Of a stretch of DNA of 64,000 nucleotides, positions 32,219 through 41,166 are shown in pieces. The DNA lies in contig NZ_JANJZK010000003.1 of NCBI RefSeq assembly GCF_024623185.1, forward strand, positions 1 to 64,000, written 5' to 3'. Numbering within the stretch: the stretch's first letter is position 1; each line of letters starts with the position of its first letter. The position numbers and the translations under genes are program-made. Source of the DNA: Anaerofustis stercorihominis (lineage in GTDB: Bacteria; Bacillota; Clostridia; Eubacteriales; Anaerofustaceae). The notes beneath the pieces were generated by a model. It did no database searches. It was not told the origin of the DNA and saw only the letters and a program-made list of their open reading frames with translations.

Positions 32219-32224
32219 ATTATA
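32219..32224 (-). promoter_or_regulatory. Putative -10 box for pfkA-pyk
   Basis: TATAAT on the minus strand lies 62 bases before the pfkA GTG, in a gap with no other candidate. The -35 region is T-rich and not consensus-like, so the promoter may need an activator or the match may be fortuitous. Confidence 0.4.
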
Positions 32225-32259
32225 CTATATTCTGAAAAAAAACATTATAGTTTTTTATT

Positions 32260-32287
32260 AAAAATATGAAAAAATTTTCATATTTTT
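32260..32287 (-). terminator. AT-rich terminator after the clostripain-like gene
   Basis: A perfect 13-base repeat, AAAAATATGAAAA (32260-32272) with TTTTCATATTTTT (32275-32287), has a two-base loop. It starts two bases after the stop codon of the minus-strand protease gene. The stem has only one G-C pair per arm apart from A-T pairs, so it is weak. Confidence 0.55.
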
Positions 32288-32289
32288 CA

Positions 32290-33867
32290 TTACATTTGTA
32301 ATATTGAGGTATTCGCTGTTACTTTAAGTTCAATCCCTTTAATCCTCTTTATTTCGCCGTCTTCCAAAAATTCATAATTTAAAACTCTAACTTTATCATT
32401 TTCTTTTAAACTTAATATTTTCTTCTCCGATAAATTAAGTGTGCCTCTGGACATTATTACTCCTTCTATATTGATTTTACCGGTAGCTGTTTCTTGTTCA
32501 AAACGCAGACTAGCTTCTTTACCGTTATATATTATAGGAGCAGTATAAACATTTAATTTACCCTTTGTAGATATTTTTTTTACACTTAATATATTATTAT
32601 CCATATAAAAAGGTTTATTTTTCTTTTCATCATTTAATTTTATTTCATAAATTATATTTTTGCCGCTTACTTTTTTTATATCATATAAATGACTAACTTT
32701 TTTTATATTTTCGTTATCAACGTATTTTTTTAAGAATTTATAATATTCATTATCCAAACTTAAATAGTTATATAATTTAAGTTCATGAATAGCTTTATTG
32801 TTATAATTAACCGGGAAATAAACGGATAATCCACAAGCATCTTTATTTATATATCCATTTTTATTATATACCACAACTTTATTTATATCTTTATTAATAT
32901 CTTCATTATCCTTTTGGCTGAATAGATTTTTTGATAAAGCACCCAGATCAACCATATTACTAAAGCCTTCTTCTTTTGTTCTGCCACCAAAAGTAATTGC
33001 ATTTAGCATTTTACTATTTAAATTTGGAGTATTTTTTTTAATATCATTTTCTTTTAATTTTTCATTAAAATTATTATATAACTTACCGACATTGTATAAA
33101 TCTAAAAAAGACATAGTTACGAGATTATCTTTTTTCTTATTTTTACTCTCATTATAATAAGTATCTACAAATACTTTACCTATATTCTCCAAATTTCTGT
33201 TATTAAAATTATTAACTATTTTCTTATAATCGAAACCATATCCTAAAACAAGTTCTTCACTTGCAACCATATACTTGGAATAGTCTTTTATAGAATTTGC
33301 CGTTTCCAAAGAAGACATTAAGCAAGCGTCAAAGACTACAAGATCCAATTTCTTTTTTGTATGTTCATATGAAGTCTTAAAACCTTTTTTTAATTCATCT
33401 AAAAGCAGTGTATCGCTTTTGAAATTTTCATCCTTGCCAAACCCAACAATAGCCCCTCCGCCATGATTCCATAAAACCAAAATATTTTCTTTACTTTCTT
33501 TATAATTTAATGAAAAATCTATAAAACCGCTTAAAGTTCTGCTGTCGCCCATACTTTTTTTAGGCATTGTTTTTAGAAGTTTTAATTTCCCGTTTTTTAT
33601 TTCAAATATTTGATTGTGGTTCTCGCTTATACTTTTATTATGCCATTTTTTTGTCCCGCCGGTTTCGACCAATACAGTCATTCCCTTTGGAACTCGAGCA
33701 TTCATCAATTCAGCTAAATCCGAACTGGCTATCATATTTTCAGTCTCTAAATCAGATCCATTCATATAGATCATTAATGTCCTTGTTGTTACTTCAGACT
33801 TATAATTATAGCTAAATACACCTATAAGTATGATAAATATAATACTAAATAAAATTCCTTTTTTCAT
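32290..33867 (-). CDS. Clostripain-family (C11) cysteine peptidase, exported
   Basis: A 525-residue surface or secreted protease. Residues 1-20 are an uncleaved or cleaved signal anchor (MKKGILFSIIFIILIGVFSY) with no lipobox. The catalytic His is H135 in VLWNHGGGAIVGFG and the catalytic Cys is C182 in VVFDACLMSSLETA, the two C11 hallmarks. The C-terminal ~130 residues are beta-rich and may be a substrate or wall-binding region. C11 enzymes cut after Arg or Lys; specificity here is inferred. It is divergent from an alpha/beta hydrolase gene and probably a monocistronic unit. Confidence 0.9.
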   Translation of the reverse strand: MKKGILFSIIFIILIGVFSYNYKSEVTTRTLMIYMNGSDLETENMIASSDLAELMNARVPKGMTVLVETGGTKKWHNKSISENHNQIFEIKNGKLKLLKTMPKKSMGDSRTLSGFIDFSLNYKESKENILVLWNHGGGAIVGFGKDENFKSDTLLLDELKKGFKTSYEHTKKKLDLVVFDACLMSSLETANSIKDYSKYMVASEELVLGYGFDYKKIVNNFNNRNLENIGKVFVDTYYNESKNKKKDNLVTMSFLDLYNVGKLYNNFNEKLKENDIKKNTPNLNSKMLNAITFGGRTKEEGFSNMVDLGALSKNLFSQKDNEDINKDINKVVVYNKNGYINKDACGLSVYFPVNYNNKAIHELKLYNYLSLDNEYYKFLKKYVDNENIKKVSHLYDIKKVSGKNIIYEIKLNDEKKNKPFYMDNNILSVKKISTKGKLNVYTAPIIYNGKEASLRFEQETATGKINIEGVIMSRGTLNLSEKKILSLKENDKVRVLNYEFLEDGEIKRIKGIELKVTANTSILQM

Positions 33868-34004
33868 AGTATTATTATTAGGATATTTTTAGCTTTTATG
33901 TAAATATAAAATACTAAACAATTTTATTTTAAAATATGCTAAAATAAATAGTAATTCATAATAAATATTATATTTATATTAAAAAAAGTTCGGAGATAAA
34001 TTAA

Positions 34005-34961
34005 ATGAAAAGAAAAACCGTTGTCTCGTTATCATCTATCATAATAATAATTTTAATTATTATTGTCGGATTTTCCTATTATATCGGAAATCAGGTATTT
34101 TTAAACTCTACACAATTAACAACAAGTGAAAGTACAAAAGAAATAGTTGGTGTTTCAAGAAAACACGCTAAATATTATTACATGATATCATCTGATTATA
34201 TTATTGAAAATATAAATTTGAAATCATCTTATGACGGTCATAATATTCCTGCTGACTATATATATTCATCAAAACCAAGTGATAAAAACAACAAAACTAT
34301 TATCATGGTTCACGGGCTGGGCGGTAATCGATATTCTTTGTATGTAATAGCTCAATATTTTCTTGAAAAAGGATTTAATGTAATAACCTATGACCAAAGA
34401 AGCTCAAACGAAAACACCGCAAAATATACTACATTTGGATATTTAGAAAAATATGATTTAATTGATTACATTAATTATGTAAAAAAACAGGCTCCACACA
34501 AAGTTTTGGGGATTTGGGGAACTTCATGCGGAGGTGCAACGGCAGGGTTAGCTGCAGGACATGAAGAAACCTATGAAAAATTAGATTTTTTATTTCTGGA
34601 CTGTCCTGTCAGCAGTATGGAATGGATGATAGAAAACGAAATAAATAAAATGGGTATAGGAATTCCAACGTCCTATATGATATTTTGCGGAAATATAATT
34701 AACAAATTAAAACTTGGATTTTTTTATGGTGATGCTGACGTAACAAACAAAATAAAAAATATAACTACCCCGACTTTAATAATAAACAGCAAAAAGGATA
34801 CTACTACTCCATATTTCATGGGAAAAAATATTTATGATTGTATCAATTTAAATAATAAAGAGATATGGACGGTCAACGATAGTGAGCATACACAAATTTG
34901 GTTTGAACATAATAATGAATATAAAAATAAAATAGATACTTTTTTAAATAAGTATCTTTAA
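34005..34961 (+). CDS. Membrane-anchored alpha/beta hydrolase
   Basis: A 318-residue protein with an N-terminal transmembrane anchor (residues 8-28) and an external alpha/beta-hydrolase domain. The oxyanion motif is MVHGLGGNRYSL, the nucleophile is S174 in GTSCGGAT, the acid is in the KKDTTTPYFMG segment and the His is in DSEHTQIW, so the triad is complete. It resembles the BAAT/YqkD-type hydrolases annotated near cell-envelope genes; the substrate is unknown. CGGAG precedes the ATG by eight bases. It is divergent from the clostripain-like gene and ends at a strong terminator. Confidence 0.88.
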   Translation: MKRKTVVSLSSIIIIILIIIVGFSYYIGNQVFLNSTQLTTSESTKEIVGVSRKHAKYYYMISSDYIIENINLKSSYDGHNIPADYIYSSKPSDKNNKTIIMVHGLGGNRYSLYVIAQYFLEKGFNVITYDQRSSNENTAKYTTFGYLEKYDLIDYINYVKKQAPHKVLGIWGTSCGGATAGLAAGHEETYEKLDFLFLDCPVSSMEWMIENEINKMGIGIPTSYMIFCGNIINKLKLGFFYGDADVTNKIKNITTPTLIINSKKDTTTPYFMGKNIYDCINLNNKEIWTVNDSEHTQIWFEHNNEYKNKIDTFLNKYL

Positions 34962-34964
34962 TTT

Positions 34965-34997
34965 AAAAGCCTCTGATATGCATATTCAGAGGCTTTT
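34965..34997. terminator. Bidirectional terminator between the hydrolase and a small YtxH-like gene
   Basis: AAAAGCCTCTGA (34965-34976) pairs perfectly with TCAGAGGCTTTT (34986-34997). The nine-base loop is part of the palindrome ATATGCATAT and can extend the stem. It sits four bases after the hydrolase stop and also downstream of the convergent small gene. Confidence 0.87.
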
Positions 34998-35017
34998 GAT
35001 TATTACTATTTCTTTAA

Positions 35018-35203
35018 CTAGTTCTTTAAACTCATATCTTTGATTTCACTTGCAGCTTCTTTTGCAGCTTTTTCAACTGCATTTTTCATTTTCTTAACCG
35101 GTTTTCTCATCTTTTTATTTGTTGCCATATATGAAGTCATTCCCACTCCGGCTATAAGTCCGGCAGTAATTCCGGCTAACATTGACATAGTAGTTCTTCT
35201 CAT
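35018..35203 (-). CDS. Small YtxH-like membrane protein, 61 residues
   Basis: A short protein with one hydrophobic segment at about residues 7-26 (SMLAGITAGLIAGVGMTSYM) and a highly basic, helical tail (KKMKNAVEKAAKEAASEIK). This is the pattern of YtxH/DUF-type small membrane proteins common in Clostridia, often of unknown function. AGAAAGGAAG precedes the ATG at a normal distance, and it has its own terminator, so I accept it as real despite its length. Nothing shows a specific role. Confidence 0.75.
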   Translation of the reverse strand: MRRTTMSMLAGITAGLIAGVGMTSYMATNKKMRKPVKKMKNAVEKAAKEAASEIKDMSLKN

Positions 35204-35311
35204 TTTTTTCTTCCTTTCTAAATTTTCTTCTTAATTATTGTTCCATTTTCGCTTAGCTATGATACAATAATTAATAAATAAATCAAGGTAAAAAAAGTTA
35301 AGGTAAAAATT

Positions 35312-35971
35312 ATGAAAACAAAAAAAGAAACGTTGGAAGTTATAGATATTTTAAGCGAACATTACGGAGAATACAAATGCGGACTTGATTTCAAAAGTCC
35401 GTTTGAACTGCTTATTGCTACTATCCTTTCTGCACAATGTACTGATGAAAGAGTAAATATTGTTACAGAAAAATTGTTTAAAGTAGCCAATACTCCATCA
35501 GCCATATTGGAAATGGGTGAAAAAGAACTTTTAAAATACATAAAAAGCTGCGGACTTTCCAATACTAAATCAAAAAATATTATCAAAACTTGTTTTACAT
35601 TATGTAATGAATACAATGAGGAAGTACCAAAAACTATGGAAGAGCTCATTAAATTAAACGGAGTAGGAAGAAAAACCGCAAATGTAGTTCTATCCAATGC
35701 TTTCGGAGTTCCGGCTATAGCAGTAGATACACATGTTCAAAGAGTATCAAACAGGATAGGACTTGCTAACAGCGATGATGTTTTGAAAACCGAACAATCT
35801 TTAATGAAAAAAATACCAAAAGAATATTGGTCAAATGCACATCATTGGATAATATGGCACGGCAGAAAAATTTGTACGGCAAGAAATCCAAAATGTGAAA
35901 TATGTCCACTTAATAGTCTTTGTGATTTTAACAAAAAAAATTCAAAAAATAAAAAAGAAGCTGTTGTATAG
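35312..35971 (+). CDS. nth: Endonuclease III
   Basis: A DNA glycosylase/AP lyase that removes oxidised pyrimidines. The 219-residue protein has the helix-hairpin-helix LNGVGRKTANVVLSNAFG with the catalytic lysine, and the catalytic Asp in AVDTHVQRVSNRIGL. The [4Fe-4S] cluster motif C-x6-C-x2-C-x5-C is complete near the C-terminus (CTARNPKCEICPLNSLC). The motif pattern excludes MutY, which has a longer C-terminal domain. The ATG follows an AAGG-type site, and the gene ends in a terminator that includes its stop codon. Confidence 0.96.
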   Translation: MKTKKETLEVIDILSEHYGEYKCGLDFKSPFELLIATILSAQCTDERVNIVTEKLFKVANTPSAILEMGEKELLKYIKSCGLSNTKSKNIIKTCFTLCNEYNEEVPKTMEELIKLNGVGRKTANVVLSNAFGVPAIAVDTHVQRVSNRIGLANSDDVLKTEQSLMKKIPKEYWSNAHHWIIWHGRKICTARNPKCEICPLNSLCDFNKKNSKNKKEAVV

Positions 35972-35982
35972 CAGCTTTTTTT
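35958..35982 (+). terminator. Terminator of nth
   Basis: AAGCTG (35958-35963) pairs with CAGCTT (35972-35977) around an eight-base loop, then continues into a T tract to 35982. The stem includes the last codons and stop of nth. It gives separate transcription of the M23 gene downstream. Confidence 0.75.
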
Positions 35983-36067
35983 ATACCCTATATATCCTTA
36001 TTTAATGCATTTATTGACATTTTTTTTATTTAAATATAAAATGGTTATATTAAAGGGGTTTTACATA

Positions 36068-38281
36068 ATGAAAAAAAGAAATTTGTCACTAAATATAATA
36101 TTTATTTTAACTTTTATTTTTATAATTAGCTTTAGCTTAAAAACCATAAATGCACAAAGCTACAGATATCCGCTTGAAGATACTAAAGCACATGTCACCA
36201 GCTCTTACGGCTGGAGAATACATCCGATATACGGGACTAAAAAATTCCATGCCGGAGTTGATTTGGTATGTGACAGCAAATATATACTGGCCGCAAAGAC
36301 AGGTAAGGTCGTAGAGACAGGATATGACAGCGGCAGGGGTAATTATGTAATCATACAACACAGTGACAATAAGGATAGATCTACATACATGCATATGAGT
36401 TCTATATATGTAAAAAAGAATCAAAGTATTAAACAAGGACAAATAATAGGATATATGGGTGCAACAGGTGCAGCTACAGGTGTTCACCTTCATTTTCAAA
36501 TCAATAAAGCCCCAAGCTATTCTTCAACTGCGGAAGTAAACCCGGGTAAATTAAAATATATTTATATTAAAAATCATACTCATGTGTACAATAAATACGG
36601 AGTGCAGGATATAAAAAAACATCCTCATGTTTTAGTAGGGAAATGTATCTGCGGGAAATTAGCTAAAACAACTTCAAGTACAGATAAAAAATACGGACTT
36701 GCCAAAGGATGTAAAAAATGCCTGCCGGTAATAACGAGTAAATATAAAGCAAGAACAACATCAAAATCTATGAAAGTAACATGGAGTAAAGTAAAAAACG
36801 CAAATAGTTATAAATATTATCTTTACTCTGTTCCTAAGGAATATGCAACATCTTTCCCTACATTAAGCGGCAGCACAACAAAAAATGAAGTCACGTTTAA
36901 TAATTTATTACCCGGGGAATATAAAGTATTTATACAAGCTTTAGACAGTAAATATGGTACTAAGAGCAGTGCAAGTGCCCAAACAGTATTTTATATAGAT
37001 TTACCTAAATATACACCTAAAAAATCAATCATTGCCGATAATAAGATCTATTCACTATTTGAGGTCTCTTCGTCTTGGAAATATTCGGAAAACATATGTA
37101 AGAGACTTGGAGGACATCTGGCAGTATTAAGTAACAGCACAAGAAACAAAGCAGTAATAAATATGATAAAACAATACGGAAAAAAGGATTATTATTTTAT
37201 AGGTGCAACAGATGAAAAGAAACAAGGATCATTTACTTGGGTAGACGGGACTAAATTCTCTTATAAAGCATTTGCAAAAGGACAGCCTTCAGATGAATAT
37301 AAAGACAGACCATATATAAGAGAAGATTATTTGGCAGTAGATACTAATAAAAATTATGGCTGGAACGATTTATCAAACTACAGTACAGCAGAAAAGAAAG
37401 CCTCAACAGCAAATAAAGGCTTTATACTTCAAACAGACCTACCTAAAGCTCCGGCTTCACCTAATGTAAAATTAGAACAGCAAGGTGCTGACAATATTAA
37501 AATAAGCTGGAATAAAGTAAACGCAAATAAATATATGGTTTATTATTCAACTTCAGAAAATGGGAAGTATACGAAACTCGGAGAAACGACTTCAACAACT
37601 ATGACTGCAAAAAAATTGAAATTCCCTCAAACATACTATTTTAAAGTCATAGGATATGCAACCAAATTTGAATTTTCTGCAAAGGGCAAATACTCTGAGG
37701 TAAAAAGCTTACAAATAAAACCAAGCAATATCACAGGTTTGAGTATTAAGAATTCAAGCGGAAGCAATGTTGATATCAAATACAATAAATCATATAATAC
37801 TACCGGATATGAAGTATATAGATCTACGATTAAAGATAAAAACTATAAAAAAATAGGTGCAACGAATAAAAATTATTTTATTGATAAAGTAAAAAAAGAT
37901 AAATTTTATTATTATAAAATAAGGCCTTATTATAAAAATGGAAGTACAGTAATATATGGTAACTATAGTTATGCAGGGTGTATAAAATACATAAAGAAAC
38001 CTGCATCTGTAAAAGGGATAAAGATCAGTAAGGGTAAAAATTATGCTGTCAAAATCAAATACTCAAAATCATCCTATGCTAAAGGTTACCAAATTTATCG
38101 TTCAAACTATAAAAATAAAAAGTATAAAAAAATTGCGACGACAAGTAAATTATCTTATATAGATAAATTTAAAAAGAAGAAAAACAAACCTTATTATTAT
38201 AAAGTAAGAGCCTATAATAAAATTGAAAATGTAACTTCATATGGTAATTACAGTAAAGTTAAAGGAGCTAAATTTAAATAA
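36068..38281 (+). CDS. Secreted M23 metallopeptidase with C-type lectin and Fn3-like repeats
   Basis: A 737-residue exported protein. A signal peptide spans residues 1-29 (to TINAQS). Residues 31-160 form a LytM/M23 peptidase with HxxxD at H61/D65 (FHAGVDL) and HLH at 140-142, which would cut peptidoglycan cross-bridges. A short segment follows with four cysteines (GKCICG and GCKKC, about 193-218), maybe a small zinc-binding knuckle. Then come an Fn3-like domain (~225-315), a C-type lectin-like domain (~325-465, with WVDGTKFSYKAF and GWNDLS) and three further Fn3-like repeats to the end. I start at the ATG at 36068, preceded by AAAGGGG, rather than at 36005. The very basic tail suggests wall binding. 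Confidence 0.88.
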   Translation: MKKRNLSLNIIFILTFIFIISFSLKTINAQSYRYPLEDTKAHVTSSYGWRIHPIYGTKKFHAGVDLVCDSKYILAAKTGKVVETGYDSGRGNYVIIQHSDNKDRSTYMHMSSIYVKKNQSIKQGQIIGYMGATGAATGVHLHFQINKAPSYSSTAEVNPGKLKYIYIKNHTHVYNKYGVQDIKKHPHVLVGKCICGKLAKTTSSTDKKYGLAKGCKKCLPVITSKYKARTTSKSMKVTWSKVKNANSYKYYLYSVPKEYATSFPTLSGSTTKNEVTFNNLLPGEYKVFIQALDSKYGTKSSASAQTVFYIDLPKYTPKKSIIADNKIYSLFEVSSSWKYSENICKRLGGHLAVLSNSTRNKAVINMIKQYGKKDYYFIGATDEKKQGSFTWVDGTKFSYKAFAKGQPSDEYKDRPYIREDYLAVDTNKNYGWNDLSNYSTAEKKASTANKGFILQTDLPKAPASPNVKLEQQGADNIKISWNKVNANKYMVYYSTSENGKYTKLGETTSTTMTAKKLKFPQTYYFKVIGYATKFEFSAKGKYSEVKSLQIKPSNITGLSIKNSSGSNVDIKYNKSYNTTGYEVYRSTIKDKNYKKIGATNKNYFIDKVKKDKFYYYKIRPYYKNGSTVIYGNYSYAGCIKYIKKPASVKGIKISKGKNYAVKIKYSKSSYAKGYQIYRSNYKNKKYKKIATTSKLSYIDKFKKKKNKPYYYKVRAYNKIENVTSYGNYSKVKGAKFK

Positions 38282-38291
38282 GAGGTAAAAG

Positions 38292-39194
38292 ATGAAAAGA
38301 AAAAATATAATATTAATTACAAGTATACTAATTAGTTTATTGCTACTTGGAGGATGTTCAAAAGGTCCTGCAATATCTCTTAAAAATGAAAGTATAGAGG
38401 CTAATAAAAATACAAAATTACTGGATTTAATAACTATAGAAAATGGCGAAGAATACACTGTGGAAGCGTTGGAAAATGATATCGATATTGGAAAATGCGG
38501 AGAATATACGGTTCACTACATAATAAAAAAAGATAATAAAAAAACAGATGAGCAGGAATTAACTTTTAAAGTTGTTGATACTACAAATCCTACAATCAAA
38601 TGCGATGAAACCATTAAAGTTGTTGCCAGCGATAAAAAATTTAATATAAATAAATATGCTACCATAACAGATAACTCAAGCGATAAACTAACAATTACTT
38701 TAGACGGAGATTATGATACAACAAAGTCAGATTCATACTACGTAACAATTACAGCTAAGGACTCATCAGATAATCAAGCTATGAAAAATATAACTATGGA
38801 AGTAATGGGCGAAGACGAAGAAGAAATTTATCACACCAGTTATTTGGAAAAAGAAAAAGCAGTTATGGGATACTGGGTTAATAAAAAGAATAATAGATTA
38901 ATCGTTGTAAAAGATGACGGAAACGGTTCAAGTGTCCAGCTAAAACTAGTTGTTTCTTTACTAAACAGCGGTCCGTCCGGTTCGGACGCCGGAGGACAAA
39001 TATCATCAATATCAGAAATCGGAGAAAATAAATATAAAGTAACATACAAAGATTATGAAACCAATAATAAAGAAACTTTAACCTTCACTATAAATAACGA
39101 TAATAAGATGACAATAAGCAGTAAATATAAGACGATAAACGGAACCTATGAAAAGTGGAGCGAACAAAAAATCAATGAATATTGGAGCAAATAA
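38292..39194 (+). CDS. Ig-like (DUF5011-type) lipoprotein
   Basis: A 300-residue lipoprotein. The signal sequence ends in a clear lipobox, LLLGGC, so it should be attached to the outer face of the membrane at Cys-23. The next ~145 residues form two Ig-like modules, the second with the SYYVTITAKDSSDNQAMKNIT segment (cited from residue ~150), typical of DUF5011. A beta-rich C-terminal domain follows. The layout matches the transmembrane-anchored protein at 26511-27446. It starts 10 bases after the M23/lectin gene stop with AGAGG as ribosome site, so the two are probably co-transcribed. Binding role inferred. Confidence 0.8.
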   Translation: MKRKNIILITSILISLLLLGGCSKGPAISLKNESIEANKNTKLLDLITIENGEEYTVEALENDIDIGKCGEYTVHYIIKKDNKKTDEQELTFKVVDTTNPTIKCDETIKVVASDKKFNINKYATITDNSSDKLTITLDGDYDTTKSDSYYVTITAKDSSDNQAMKNITMEVMGEDEEEIYHTSYLEKEKAVMGYWVNKKNNRLIVVKDDGNGSSVQLKLVVSLLNSGPSGSDAGGQISSISEIGENKYKVTYKDYETNNKETLTFTINNDNKMTISSKYKTINGTYEKWSEQKINEYWSK

Positions 39195-39220
39195 AAAAGA
39201 AGATAATAATCTTCTTTTTT
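39193..39220. terminator. Bidirectional terminator between the lipoprotein gene and phoR
   Basis: A perfect 12-base stem, AAAAAAGAAGAT (39193-39204) with ATCTTCTTTTTT (39209-39220), has an AATA loop and U-rich ends on both sides. It serves the plus-strand M23/lipoprotein unit and the minus-strand pst-pho operon, and touches both stop codons. Confidence 0.87.
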
Positions 39221-40466
39221 ATTTTTGTATAACATCGAAAGTTATCATAAAAGTCGTACCTGCATTATAAACGGATTTAACCTCTATCGTTCCTTTGTAC
39301 TTATATATTATTCTTTTAACTATTGAAAGTCCGAGTCCGGAGCCTTCCACTTTTCTGTTTCTGCTTTTATCCACTCTGTAAAATCTTTCAAATATATGCG
39401 GTAGATTTTCTTCTTTAATCCCTATTCCGGTATCTTTAATCGTTATATGAACTTTTCTTTTTATTTGCTTTATATCTATATAAATCTTACCATTATCTTT
39501 ATTGTATTTGATTCCGTTTTCGATTAAATTTATAAATACCCTTAATATATCCTCATGTCTTGCCATTATATATCCGTCTTTCAAATCCAGATCTACGGTT
39601 ATATTTCGCTCATATATCTTATAATCAAGTACTTCTACGGCTTCTTTAACAACATCGCTTACATTAACTTCTTCTAAAGGCATGTCTTCTTCATCAACAT
39701 CTTCTAAACTCGACAATTTAAGTATACCTTCAACCAAAGTATCCATCCTGATAGCTTCCTTCTTTATTGTTGTACTATACTCAATTATTTTATCTTTATC
39801 ATCAATGAGTCCTGAAGAAATAAGTTCAGCAAAACCTCTTATGGATGTAATAGGTGTTTTAAGTTCATGAGAAGCGTTGGCAAAAAATTCTTTCTTATAT
39901 ACATCGACAGCGCTTCCGAAAGGTATTGCGGAATCCTTTGCAAACTTCCTTGCAAATAACCATGAAATCAAAAATGATATAATTATTGCAAGTAAAAATA
40001 TGGTTATTTTTGTAAGAAGGTTTTCATATATTGTCCCCATAGGTACCATTACTCTTAATATATTTTTATTTTTAAGAACCATAGCTCCATACATTACTTT
40101 TTCTTTTAAAGTAGACGAATTCCTTATTACGTATCCTTCACCTTTTATCTTTGCATCTTTTATTTCTTCGCGGTTAGAGTGATTTTCGGTTATCCCTTCA
40201 TGAGCCGAATCTGCCAAAACCACACCCTTCGGAGAAATCAACGTCACTCTGTATTTATCGGTAGAGATTTCTTTAAGATAATCTACATCCTTTTGGTAAT
40301 CATCACCAAGCTCATATGTTTCGTTTACAGTATGAAGAAAAGCTTCGATAGTAGTATGATAACCATTATCCTGAGTTTTAGATAAAACTATAAAAAAGGA
40401 AAAGCTAAGTATCAAAGTACATACAAGTCCTACAATAAAACTACGAATGAATACAAACCTTCTCAT
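39219..40466 (-). CDS. phoR: Phosphate-regulon sensor histidine kinase PhoR
   Basis: A 415-residue membrane histidine kinase. Transmembrane segments lie at about 7-29 and 155-173 with an extracytoplasmic domain between them. I see no PAS domain after the second segment, so this form is shorter than B. subtilis PhoR. The HisKA motif is FFANASHELKTPITSIRG (phospho-His within SHELKTP), and the ATPase domain shows N, G1 (DTGIGIKEENLPHIFERF) and G2 (GSGLGLSIVKR) boxes. It is the last gene of pst-phoU-phoB-phoR, four bases after phoB. Its partner is PhoB, and signalling probably depends on the Pst complex and PhoU. Confidence 0.92.
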   Translation of the reverse strand: MRRFVFIRSFIVGLVCTLILSFSFFIVLSKTQDNGYHTTIEAFLHTVNETYELGDDYQKDVDYLKEISTDKYRVTLISPKGVVLADSAHEGITENHSNREEIKDAKIKGEGYVIRNSSTLKEKVMYGAMVLKNKNILRVMVPMGTIYENLLTKITIFLLAIIISFLISWLFARKFAKDSAIPFGSAVDVYKKEFFANASHELKTPITSIRGFAELISSGLIDDKDKIIEYSTTIKKEAIRMDTLVEGILKLSSLEDVDEEDMPLEEVNVSDVVKEAVEVLDYKIYERNITVDLDLKDGYIMARHEDILRVFINLIENGIKYNKDNGKIYIDIKQIKRKVHITIKDTGIGIKEENLPHIFERFYRVDKSRNRKVEGSGLGLSIVKRIIYKYKGTIEVKSVYNAGTTFMITFDVIQK

Positions 40467-40470
40467 TTTA

Positions 40471-41151
40471 TTAACCTAACTTGTATCCTATTCCTCTGAT
40501 AGTCTTTATATATTTATATTTATCGTCTTCACTTCCTATTTTATTTCTAAGTGTCTTCATATGCATATCTAGAGTTCTGCTTTCGCCTTCAAAATCGTAA
40601 CCCCAAACTTCGTTTAGAAGTTCTTCTCTTGTTACCACTCTGCCTTTATTTTCAAGCATATATAAAAGTATTTTATATTCTTTTTTCGTAAGGATAACCT
40701 CTTCGCCATCATGTGAAACGTGATAATTTTCTTTATCTATTGTAATATCTTTATAATTTAAGATGTTATCTTCTTCTTTATAACTTCTCCTAAGAACACT
40801 TTTTATTCTTGAAGAAAGTTCAAGGACAGAAAAAGGTTTGGTAACATAATCGTCCGCTCCAAGTTCAAGAGCATTTACTTTATCTATCTCACTGCTTTTA
40901 GCACTCAAAATAATTATAGGAATACTTTTATATTTATTGCTGTTTTTTAGCAGTTTAAGCGCATCTATACCGCTCATTCCCGGAAGCATTATATCAAGTA
41001 ACATCAACTTAGGCTTTTCTTCTTTTAAAGCAATCATCATATCTTCACAGTTTTCAAATACCTTGACATAATAGTTAAATGCTTCAAGAGAGCATTTTAA
41101 TAATTCGCTTATATTATTATCATCTTCAACTACATAAATATAATTACCCAT
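40471..41151 (-). CDS. phoB: Phosphate-regulon response regulator PhoB/PhoP
   Basis: A 226-residue OmpR-type response regulator. The receiver domain has its acidic pocket at VVEDD (about residues 7-11) and the phospho-acceptor D53 in LLDIMLPGMSG. The winged-helix DNA-binding domain is at about 130-226 (RVVTREELLNEVWGYDFEGESR). It is encoded 15 bases beyond phoU and four bases before phoR, so it is the obvious partner of that kinase. It would activate the pst operon at low phosphate. I could not identify firm PhoB boxes before pstS. Confidence 0.93.
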   Translation of the reverse strand: MGNYIYVVEDDNNISELLKCSLEAFNYYVKVFENCEDMMIALKEEKPKLMLLDIMLPGMSGIDALKLLKNSNKYKSIPIIILSAKSSEIDKVNALELGADDYVTKPFSVLELSSRIKSVLRRSYKEEDNILNYKDITIDKENYHVSHDGEEVILTKKEYKILLYMLENKGRVVTREELLNEVWGYDFEGESRTLDMHMKTLRNKIGSEDDKYKYIKTIRGIGYKLG

Positions 41152-41166
41152 AATTTTTCCTTTTCT

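Noticed and set aside
36005-36067. A longer N-terminus of the M23/lectin protein
   Set aside because: The ATG at 36068 has a good AAAGGGG site and starts a normal signal peptide; the extension would place a hydrophobic, atypical leader ahead of it.
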